DNA from: Verrucomicrobiota bacterium
GTDB taxonomy: Bacteria; Verrucomicrobiota; Verrucomicrobiia; Opitutales; Opitutaceae
Assembly: GCA_030916665.1 (NCBI GenBank)
Contig: JAUPWC010000107.1
Span: 1 to 5,316, forward strand
Direction: 5' to 3'
DNA length: 5,316 nucleotides
Shown: positions 1 to 5,316 of the stretch, one piece after another
Numbering within the stretch: position 1 is the first letter of the stretch
Layout of the letters: each line of letters starts with the position of its first letter
Made by a program: the position numbers and the translations under genes
The notes under the pieces: generated by a model
Databases searched by the model: none
What the model saw: the letters and a program-made list of their open reading frames with translations, nothing else
What the model was told of the DNA's origin: nothing

Positions 1-939
1 CGCATCGACGGTGTCGCCGTGCGCAAATGCGTGCTGCTCGGCTTCAGCGACCACCTGGGCCGGCGTCTCGACCAAGGCACGTTGCGCTGTGAGCTGGTCC
101 ACAAGCGCAAGGGCGTGCTCGCCCGCGAGAGCTGCATCCAGGAGGCGCCGTTGCTCGTGGCGGCCGAGATCACCGAGATCGAGAGCCGGGGCGAGGTGAA
201 CACGCTGCTCAACCTGTGCACGGCGGTGGAGGAGGCGTGGCTCAAGGAGTTGTTTCCCGAGGATTTCAGCGATGCCGGCGGCGTGACCTACGACCCCACG
301 ATGCGCCGGGTGCTGGCTCGCAAGGAGCGGAAGTTCCGCGATCTCGTGCTCGAGTCCAAGCAGACCGCCGAGGAGCCGCCCGACGGCGAGGCGGCGGCGA
401 TCCTCGCCCGCGAGGTCATGGCCGGAAACATCATGCTCACCGAGTGGAACGAGGGCGTCGAACAGTGGATCGTGCGCGTGAACTGTCTGGCGAAGTGGTG
501 GCCGGAGCTGGAGGTCAACCCGATCACCGATGCCGACCGCGCCACACTCATCGAGCAGATCTGCTATGGCAGCCACGGCGCACGCGAACTGAAGGACAAA
601 CCCGTCATGCCCGTGCTGCGCGATTGGCTGCTGGCCGAGCAACTCGCCGTGCTCGACGATTACCTGCCCGATCGTCTGGTGATGGCCAACGGTCGCAAGG
701 CGCGCCTGACCTACTCCAAGGACGGTCCCCCCGTGCTGAGCGCGCGCATCCAGGAGCTTTACGGCGTCAGCTCGAAGTTCACCCTCGGCCACGGCCGGGT
801 GACGGTGAAGATCGAGGTGCTCGCCCCCAACCAGCGTCCGATCCAGGTGACCGACGATCTGTCCAATTTCTGGAAGGAACAGTATCCGAAGATCAAGGCC
901 GAGCTCTCGCGCCGCTACCCGCGCCACGAGTGGCGTTGA
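1..939 (+). CDS. hrpB: ATP-dependent helicase HrpB, C-terminal part (5' end outside window)
   Basis: This is the C-terminal portion of an HrpB-family DEAH/RHA-type superfamily 2 helicase. The frame is open from base 1, giving 312 visible residues and a TGA stop at 937-939. HrpB proteins are usually about 800-850 residues, so roughly the last third is here; the Walker A, DEAH and helicase C motifs lie upstream. Recognition rests on the family-specific C-terminal domain. Around residues 233-262 it reads like E. coli HrpB (a DGPPVLSARIQELYG stretch), followed by a GRV motif, then RPIQVTDDLSNFW (from residue 279) and the terminal RYPRHEW. The GTG at 19 is an internal codon, not a start, because homology continues upstream of it. 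The protein ends directly after RHEWR and lacks the short basic tail seen in E. coli HrpB. The family binds nucleic acid and hydrolyses ATP; its cellular role is poorly defined. ppc follows on the same strand. The family call is confident; the function is only as well known as the family. Confidence 0.93.
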   Translation, partial: RIDGVAVRKCVLLGFSDHLGRRLDQGTLRCELVHKRKGVLARESCIQEAPLLVAAEITEIESRGEVNTLLNLCTAVEEAWLKELFPEDFSDAGGVTYDPTMRRVLARKERKFRDLVLESKQTAEEPPDGEAAAILAREVMAGNIMLTEWNEGVEQWIVRVNCLAKWWPELEVNPITDADRATLIEQICYGSHGARELKDKPVMPVLRDWLLAEQLAVLDDYLPDRLVMANGRKARLTYSKDGPPVLSARIQELYGVSSKFTLGHGRVTVKIEVLAPNQRPIQVTDDLSNFWKEQYPKIKAELSRRYPRHEWR

Positions 940-1021
940 CCGCCGGCGGCGGGTTATGACATCGCCGGAGCGAAATTTTCGCTTCCGCACCGGCACAGGA
1001 ACTGCGTATTTCACCCTTCCG
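940..1021 (+). other. hrpB-ppc intergenic / probable ppc leader
   Basis: This 82-base gap lies between the hrpB stop and the preferred ppc start. It could be read as a 22-codon N-terminal extension of ppc from an ATG at 956, but it looks non-coding. Third-position G/C is 13 of 22 codons here, against 31 of the first 40 codons after 1022. It contains a palindrome (969-983), and the PEP carboxylase homology begins only downstream. No clear promoter is visible. An AGGA at 997-1000 is 21 bases from the 1022 ATG, too far for a normal ribosome binding site. A GGCGGG at 948-953 is only two bases from the 956 ATG, too close. Translation start evidence is therefore weak for both candidates. Confidence 0.5.
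969..983. repeat. Perfect 7+1+7 palindrome upstream of ppc
   Basis: AGCGAAA, one central T, then TTTCGCT: a perfect inverted repeat of 7-base arms. It extends by one G-T wobble and one G-C pair on the flanks. A one-base centre is awkward for an RNA hairpin unless the inner A-T pairs open, so a dimeric-protein binding site is at least as plausible as a stem-loop. There is no T-run after it, so it is not a standard intrinsic terminator for hrpB. It sits 39 bases before the preferred ppc start. No binding protein can be named. Confidence 0.4.
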
Positions 1022-3775
1022 ATGGCGGCCACCACGCACCACGCCCTGGACCAGCATGCCAAGCTTCGGGCCGAGATACGCAGTCTCGGCGCGACGCTCG
1101 GGCAGACCATTGCCACGCTTGAAGGCCCCCGGACGCTTGAACTGGTTGAAACGCTCCGGACGCTGGCCAAGAGCAGCCGGTCCGGCGACGCCACCGCCGC
1201 GCGGGAACTGGCCCAAGCCGTTGGCCGACTGACGCCGGAGGAGGCGTTCAACCAGGCCATGGCCTTCACGCTCTACTTCGAGCTGGTGAACCTGGCCGAA
1301 GAAAATTTCCGCATCCGCCTGCTGCGCGAGCGCAACCAGCGGCACCGCAGCACGCTGGCCGCCGGGCATGCCAGCGAGCCGATGCGCGAATCCATCGAGG
1401 CGGCCATCATCGAGCTGAAGCAGGCGGGGGTGTCGGGCCAGAAAATGCAGAAGCTCGTGCGCCAGCTCGGCATCGAGCTGGTTTTCACCGCCCATCCCAC
1501 CGAGTCCAAGCGCCGCACGATGCTGGAGAAACTTTCCACGCTCGCGGGCATCCTGCGCAGCCACACGCTGGAGGAGATCCAGCACGCGCCCGACGATGTG
1601 CGCCGCGAAATCGTCTCGCTCTGGCTCACCGACCGCAGCCGCACCGAGCGTCCCGAGGTGGCCGACGAGGCGCGCACGGGCCTGTGGTATTTCGACCGCA
1701 CGCTTTATCACCTGCTGCCCCGGCTGAACGCCGACCTGCAGGACGCGCTGAACCGCCACTACCCGGGCGTGCGTGCGCCGAACCGCTGGCTTTCCTTCGG
1801 CTCGTGGATCGGCGGCGACCGCGACGGCAACCCCGGCGTGACGGCCGAGGTCACGGCGCAGGTGCTCCGGATGAACCGCCGCATGGCGGTCAAGAAGCTG
1901 GCCGACCTGCTTTACCGGCTGGCGGGCTCGCTCACGGTTTCCGACCGGCGCGCCCGGTTTTCGCCGGTGATCCGCCGGATGGCGGAGGAATGCCGGGCCT
2001 CGTCCAGCCTGATGGCCACGGTCGGGCAGCGCTATCCGCGCGAACCGTATCGCATCATCCTCAGCAGCCTGCGCGAGCGGCTGCTGGCCCAGGTTGACGC
2101 CGACCTGCTGGAGCTTTCCGAGACCGAGGTGTTGCGCGAAACCACCGCCAGCGTCCGCGCCGTGCTCGCGCAGATCGAGGCCGACCTCCTGCATGATCGC
2201 GGCGCCCCGCTGGCCAACGGCGAATTGCGCGATGCCATCGCCTGCGTGGATGTGTTCGGTTTGAACACCGCCCGGCTCGACCTGCGGCAGCACTCCGGAC
2301 CGCATGCGCGTGCCGTGGCCGAGCTGCTGGAGCGGCCGGACTACGAACAGCTTTCCGAAGCGGAGAAACAGACCCTGCTGGCCGACGCTCTCCGGACCGC
2401 CGAGGTCATGCCGGCAGGGCGGGTCGCGGGCCTTTCCGCGGCGACGCAGGCGGTCGTCGAGCCGTTGCGGCTGGCGCTACGTGCCCAGCGGCAATACGGC
2501 TCCGACGCGCTCGGCATCTACATCATCAGCATGACCAACGGCGTCTCCGACATCATGGAGGTGCTGCTGCTCCAGCGACTGGCCGGCGTGCATCTGCCCA
2601 TCGCCCCGTTGTTCGAGACGCTCGACGACCTGAGCCACGCGCCCGTGATCCTCGGCGCGTTGTTTGAGCATCCCGCCTACGCCGCCGAGCTGACCCGCAA
2701 CCAGCGGCACCAGCACGTCATGCTGGGCTATTCCGACAGCAACAAGGACTGCGGCTATCTCACGGCCAACTGGGCGCTTTTCCAGGCGCAGGACGCAATC
2801 ATGCGGGTGTGCCGCCGGCACAAGATGCGGGTGACGCTTTTCCACGGCCGCGGCGGCAGCATCGCGCGCGGCGGCGGCCCGGCCGCCAAGGCCATCCTGG
2901 CGCAACCCGTCGGACTCAAGGACGGTGGCATCCGCGTGACGGAGCAGGGCGAGGTGCTTTCAACGCGCTACCATGATCCCGACCTCGCGCACCGCGTGCT
3001 GGAGCAGATGGCCTACGGCGTCCTGCTCGGTTCCAACGAGGCGCAGCGCGGGGCCCAGCGCGTGCCCAAACGCTGGCTCAAGGCGATGGAGCAGGTGAGT
3101 GCCGCCGCGCTCGGCGCCTACAAGGCCTGCGTCCACGAGGACCCGGAGTTTCTCACCTTCTGGCGGCAGGCCACGCCGATCGATGAGATCAGCGAGCTGA
3201 ACTTCGGTTCGCGCCCGACCTACCGTCGCACCGGCAGCGTGAGCGTCTCCGATTTGCGGGCCATTCCCTGGGTGTTTTCCTGGATGCAGAGCCGCTTCAA
3301 CTTCCCCGGCTGGTATGGACTCGGCAGCGGCCTGCAGGCGGTGGTGGCCCGCAAGGGCGGGGCGAAGCTGTTGCACGAGATGTATCAGCGCTGGCCTTTC
3401 TTCCAGACGATGATCGACAACGCCCAGCTCACGCTGTGCAAGGCCGACATGTCCATCGCCCGCGTCTATGCCGGACTGGTGGAGGACGAAGCGCTGCGCG
3501 AGCGGGTCTGGAGCCGGTTGTCGCACGAATTTCACCTCACGGAGAAGACCATGCTGGCGGTGACCGGGCAGTCGCAGCTGCTGGAGAACGAGCCCGTGCT
3601 CGCGAAGTCCATCAAGCTGCGCAACCCCTACGTTGATCCGCTCAACTACCTGCAGGTCGAGATGATCAAGCGCCGGCGCGTGCGCCGGGTGAGCAAGCCC
3701 GAGCGCGAGGGCATCCGCGCCGTGCTTGAGCTGACGGTCAACGGCATCGCCGGCGGCCTGAAGAACACGGGCTGA
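1022..3775 (+). CDS. ppc: Phosphoenolpyruvate carboxylase
   Basis: Cytosolic enzyme (EC 4.1.1.31) that carboxylates PEP with bicarbonate to give oxaloacetate and phosphate, refilling the TCA cycle. The protein is 917 residues from the ATG at 1022 (E. coli Ppc is 883). Motifs in 917 numbering: TAHPTE with catalytic His158; GGDRDGNP at 264-271; YSDSNKD with Lys575; FHGRGGS with His608 and Arg610; SRP with Arg731; LRAIPW with Arg746; and the canonical C-terminal NTG. Residues matching the E. coli aspartate/malate inhibitor site, as I recall it, are also present (Arg616, Lys807, Arg867, Asn915), so feedback inhibition by C4 acids is likely. The plant N-terminal phosphorylation motif is absent. 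An in-frame ATG at 956 would add 22 residues. I prefer 1022 because homology (an LRxxIRxLGxxLGxTI stretch) begins soon after it and the extra segment has weaker codon bias. The gene lies 82 bases after hrpB and converges with the cyclase gene. It appears complete, with no frameshift. Confidence 0.97.
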   Translation: MAATTHHALDQHAKLRAEIRSLGATLGQTIATLEGPRTLELVETLRTLAKSSRSGDATAARELAQAVGRLTPEEAFNQAMAFTLYFELVNLAEENFRIRLLRERNQRHRSTLAAGHASEPMRESIEAAIIELKQAGVSGQKMQKLVRQLGIELVFTAHPTESKRRTMLEKLSTLAGILRSHTLEEIQHAPDDVRREIVSLWLTDRSRTERPEVADEARTGLWYFDRTLYHLLPRLNADLQDALNRHYPGVRAPNRWLSFGSWIGGDRDGNPGVTAEVTAQVLRMNRRMAVKKLADLLYRLAGSLTVSDRRARFSPVIRRMAEECRASSSLMATVGQRYPREPYRIILSSLRERLLAQVDADLLELSETEVLRETTASVRAVLAQIEADLLHDRGAPLANGELRDAIACVDVFGLNTARLDLRQHSGPHARAVAELLERPDYEQLSEAEKQTLLADALRTAEVMPAGRVAGLSAATQAVVEPLRLALRAQRQYGSDALGIYIISMTNGVSDIMEVLLLQRLAGVHLPIAPLFETLDDLSHAPVILGALFEHPAYAAELTRNQRHQHVMLGYSDSNKDCGYLTANWALFQAQDAIMRVCRRHKMRVTLFHGRGGSIARGGGPAAKAILAQPVGLKDGGIRVTEQGEVLSTRYHDPDLAHRVLEQMAYGVLLGSNEAQRGAQRVPKRWLKAMEQVSAAALGAYKACVHEDPEFLTFWRQATPIDEISELNFGSRPTYRRTGSVSVSDLRAIPWVFSWMQSRFNFPGWYGLGSGLQAVVARKGGAKLLHEMYQRWPFFQTMIDNAQLTLCKADMSIARVYAGLVEDEALRERVWSRLSHEFHLTEKTMLAVTGQSQLLENEPVLAKSIKLRNPYVDPLNYLQVEMIKRRRVRRVSKPEREGIRAVLELTVNGIAGGLKNTG

Positions 3776-3807
3776 GCGCACTGCTCCAAGGTCTGGCCGC
3801 GCTTGAG

Positions 3808-3825
3808 TCCCGCGTGAGCGCGGGA
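3808..3825. terminator. Stem-loop 1, possible bidirectional terminator
   Basis: TCCCGCG, loop TGAG, CGCGGGA: a perfect 7-bp GC-rich stem with a 4-base loop, 33 bases after the ppc stop. There is no T-run on either strand immediately after the stem, so it is not a textbook intrinsic terminator. It could instead protect the 3' end of the ppc message or act together with Rho. An alternative GCGCT/AGCGC pairing (3799-3803 with 3817-3821) competes with this stem. Confidence 0.4.
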
Positions 3826-3831
3826 TGAAAG

Positions 3832-3852
3832 CGTGGTCAGGCAACGACCACG
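3832..3852. terminator. Stem-loop 2, possible bidirectional terminator
   Basis: CGTGGTC, loop AGGCAAC, GACCACG: a perfect 7-bp stem with a 7-base loop, six bases after stem-loop 1. It extends by a G-T wobble and an A-T pair at the base. A competing smaller hairpin (CAACG, loop ACCA, CGTTG, 3842-3855) overlaps it. There is no T-run on either strand. The position between two converging genes suggests transcript-end processing or termination; this is inferred from placement only. Confidence 0.38.
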
Positions 3853-3905
3853 TTGTCGCGGCGCTCCAACGCGGCTACAGCATTACTGAAACCGCTCCAA
3901 ACCGT

Positions 3906-5316
3906 TCAGCCTACCTTGCGCAGGAGCAGGAAAGTGGGCATCGGCTGCGAGTTCTTGATCGGGATCACGCCGACCGGTTCGAAGAGATATTTGCCCTCGA
4001 GGAGATTCCTCGTGGCCACGGAGACCTGGATATGCCCGGGCTGGCCGTGCGATTCCATGCGGCTGGCGATGTTGACCGTGTCGCCCCAGAGATCGTAGGC
4101 GAACTTGCGGGTGCCGATGATGCCGGCCACGACGGGACCGCTGTTCATGCCGATGCGGATGCTCCAGTCCACCTGATGGCGGCGGTTGAACTGCCGCACC
4201 GCTTCGAGCATCTCGATGGCGGCGGCGGCACAGGCCTCGGCGTGATCCGGACGGATGACCGGCACACCGCTGACCAGCATGTAGGCGTCGCCGATGGTCT
4301 TGATCTTCTCCAGTTCCATCTGTTCGGCGATGCGGTCGAAGCTGGAGAAAAACTCGTTGAGCAGCTGCACGGTGCGTTGCGGCGACTGCTTCGAGGAGAT
4401 GCGCGTGAAACCGACGATGTCGGCAAACAGCACCGTGGACTCGATGAAGCTGTCAACGATCGTGCGCTGGCCGGCCTTGAGCCGCTCGGCGATGGCCTTG
4501 GGCAGGACGTTGAGCAGGAGGCGCTCGGACTTGGCGCGCTCGACCTGCAGCTGGGTGAGAAAGGCCTGTTCCTGGTCGCGGAGGCGCTTTTTTTCGAGCG
4601 AGGCCGTGATACGGGCGCGGAGGATAACGGGGTTGAAGGGCTTGGGGACGTAGTCCTCGGCGCCGGCCTCGATGCAGCGCACGGTGCTGTCCACGTCGTC
4701 GAGCGCGGTGAGCATGATCACCGGCAGATGCTTGAGCCGCGGATCGGCCTTCATGAATTCCAGGGTCTGGAATCCGTCGAGGTCGGGCATCAGGATGTCG
4801 AGGAGGATGAGATCGAAGCTGCCTTCCTTGAGCTTGCCCAGCGCTTCGCGGCCGGTGCCCGCCTCGGTGACATCATAGCCGAGTTTCTTGAGCCGACGCA
4901 CCAGCATGTCGCGGTTGAGGTCGTCATCATCCACCGCCAGCAGGCGGGCGCTGGGCATCGGTTGGTTTGAAATGCCGAAATCCTGCGGGGCGGCGGGCTG
5001 GAGCAGATTGGGGCTGAGGCCGGTGGGGGGCTCGGGCGTGTCGTCGACGGGCGAATTGCTCTGGCCGTAGCCGGACAGAGCCGAGGGGTCGGTGTTGTTG
5101 GCGAGCGTGAGGAGATTCTGCGCGGCGCGGAGAATTTTTTCGAGGTCCTTGATCGTGTCTTCCTGGCCGGCGGCCCGCGCCTGCTCAATGCACTGGCCGG
5201 CGACGGCGATCACGCCGCCCAGCGGGGTCTGCAGGTTGTCGCGCAAGGCGGCAAAATTCACCTTGCCGGCTTCGATCTTCCAGGCGGCCAGCGCGTCGTT
5301 GATCAACGCAAGGAGC
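3906..5316 (-). CDS. Response-regulator/class III adenylyl cyclase with degenerate HisKA-like N-terminus (5' end probably outside window)
   Basis: Signalling protein predicted to convert ATP to cAMP under receiver-domain control. The frame is open to the right edge. A TTG at 5306 could start it (466 residues), but it likely begins outside; numbering here counts from that TTG. Residues 17-72 resemble a kinase dimerisation segment (LRDNLQTPLG at 21-30) with Asp23 where the H-box His is expected. Residues 73-118 are a Pro/Asn/Gln-rich linker. Residues 121-236 are a receiver domain: acidic cluster 126-129, phospho-acceptor Asp170 (LLDILMPDLDG), Thr200, Lys222. Residues 237-289 form a charged helical connector ending in LLLNVLPKAIAERLK. 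Residues 290-462 are a class III cyclase: metal Asp296 (VLFADIVGFT) and Asp340, adenine-specifying Lys336 (KIKTIGD) and Asp405 (YDLWGD), transition-state Asn412 and Arg416. All six are present, so an active homodimeric adenylyl cyclase is expected. No membrane segment or signal peptide is visible, so it is probably cytosolic. The stop is TGA at 3908-3906. The gene converges on ppc. Confidence 0.93.
   Translation of the reverse strand, partial: LLALINDALAAWKIEAGKVNFAALRDNLQTPLGGVIAVAGQCIEQARAAGQEDTIKDLEKILRAAQNLLTLANNTDPSALSGYGQSNSPVDDTPEPPTGLSPNLLQPAAPQDFGISNQPMPSARLLAVDDDDLNRDMLVRRLKKLGYDVTEAGTGREALGKLKEGSFDLILLDILMPDLDGFQTLEFMKADPRLKHLPVIMLTALDDVDSTVRCIEAGAEDYVPKPFNPVILRARITASLEKKRLRDQEQAFLTQLQVERAKSERLLLNVLPKAIAERLKAGQRTIVDSFIESTVLFADIVGFTRISSKQSPQRTVQLLNEFFSSFDRIAEQMELEKIKTIGDAYMLVSGVPVIRPDHAEACAAAAIEMLEAVRQFNRRHQVDWSIRIGMNSGPVVAGIIGTRKFAYDLWGDTVNIASRMESHGQPGHIQVSVATRNLLEGKYLFEPVGVIPIKNSQPMPTFLLLRKVG

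Larger units (their letters stand above)
3776..3905. other. Convergent intergenic region between ppc and the cyclase gene
   Basis: This 130-base stretch lies between the ppc stop (TGA at 3773-3775) and the cyclase stop (TGA on the minus strand at 3908-3906). It carries no credible gene. It holds two adjacent perfect stem-loops (3808-3825 and 3832-3852), and the part nearest the cyclase stop is less GC-rich. An ATG at 3825 opens a long plus-strand frame, but that frame runs antisense through the cyclase and its product is low-complexity, so it is not called. The likely job of the region is to end transcription from both sides. Confidence 0.6.

Noticed and set aside
19..939. hrpB segment as an independent gene starting at GTG 19
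   Set aside because: The frame stays open to base 1 and the HrpB-like sequence continues through it, so this is the tail of a larger gene cut by the window edge.
984..1012. Possible promoter upstream of ppc (TCCGCA about 17 bases before TATTTC)
   Set aside because: Each hexamer matches the sigma-70 consensus at only about three of six positions, which is no better than chance in a region this size.
893..2305. Long minus-strand open frame (470 codons) antisense to ppc
   Set aside because: It overlaps the conserved ppc coding sequence and the hrpB end. The product is low-complexity and recognisable as nothing; it is a by-product of high GC content.
2960..3844. Minus-strand open frame (294 codons) antisense to the 3' part of ppc
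   Set aside because: Same reason: it is opposite the conserved C-terminal ppc motifs and has no domain signal of its own.
3825..4970. Long plus-strand open frame (381 codons) antisense to the cyclase gene
   Set aside because: It lies opposite a gene with unmistakable receiver and cyclase motifs. Its product is rich in Asp, Glu, Gly, His and Ala with no recognisable domain, as expected from the complement of GC-rich codons.
1022..5316. Functional module linking cAMP signalling to PEP carboxylase
   Set aside because: The two genes converge and share no promoter or operon. Adjacency alone does not support regulation of one by the other, and no cAMP-receptor-type site was seen upstream of ppc.

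Overview
The window is 5,316 bases of GC-rich bacterial DNA, densely coded, with three protein genes. None of them is small, mobile or obviously foreign. Strong G/C preference at third codon positions, little recognisable Shine-Dalgarno sequence, and the style of the proteins would fit a high-GC environmental Gram-negative. The dimerisation-domain/receiver/class III cyclase architecture and the PEP carboxylase made me think of Verrucomicrobiota (Opitutales-like). That placement is a guess from memory of similar proteins, not something the sequence proves.

Layout. Bases 1-939 (+) are the C-terminal third of an HrpB-type DEAH-box helicase whose motor domains lie off the left edge. An 82-base gap (940-1021) holds a small perfect palindrome. 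Bases 1022-3775 (+) are a complete phosphoenolpyruvate carboxylase gene (ppc) with every catalytic motif and the aspartate/malate inhibitor-site residues I could check. Bases 3776-3905 are a 130-base convergent intergenic gap with two adjacent perfect stem-loops. Bases 3906-5316 (-) are most of a signalling protein that runs off the right edge. It has a degenerate histidine-kinase-type dimerisation segment, a response-regulator receiver domain and a class III nucleotide cyclase domain with adenylyl-cyclase-type residues.

How the genes relate. hrpB and ppc point the same way and could be co-transcribed, but their functions are not obviously linked. The cyclase gene converges on ppc, so it is a separate transcription unit. 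PEP carboxylase makes oxaloacetate from PEP (anaplerosis). The cyclase would make cAMP under control of a phosphorelay. Adjacency alone does not show that cAMP regulates ppc.

I found no RNA gene, CRISPR array, insertion sequence or attachment site. The most interesting item is the cyclase protein: its H-box-like segment carries Asp where the phospho-accepting His would be, and no kinase ATPase domain follows. I see no convincing undescribed system here.
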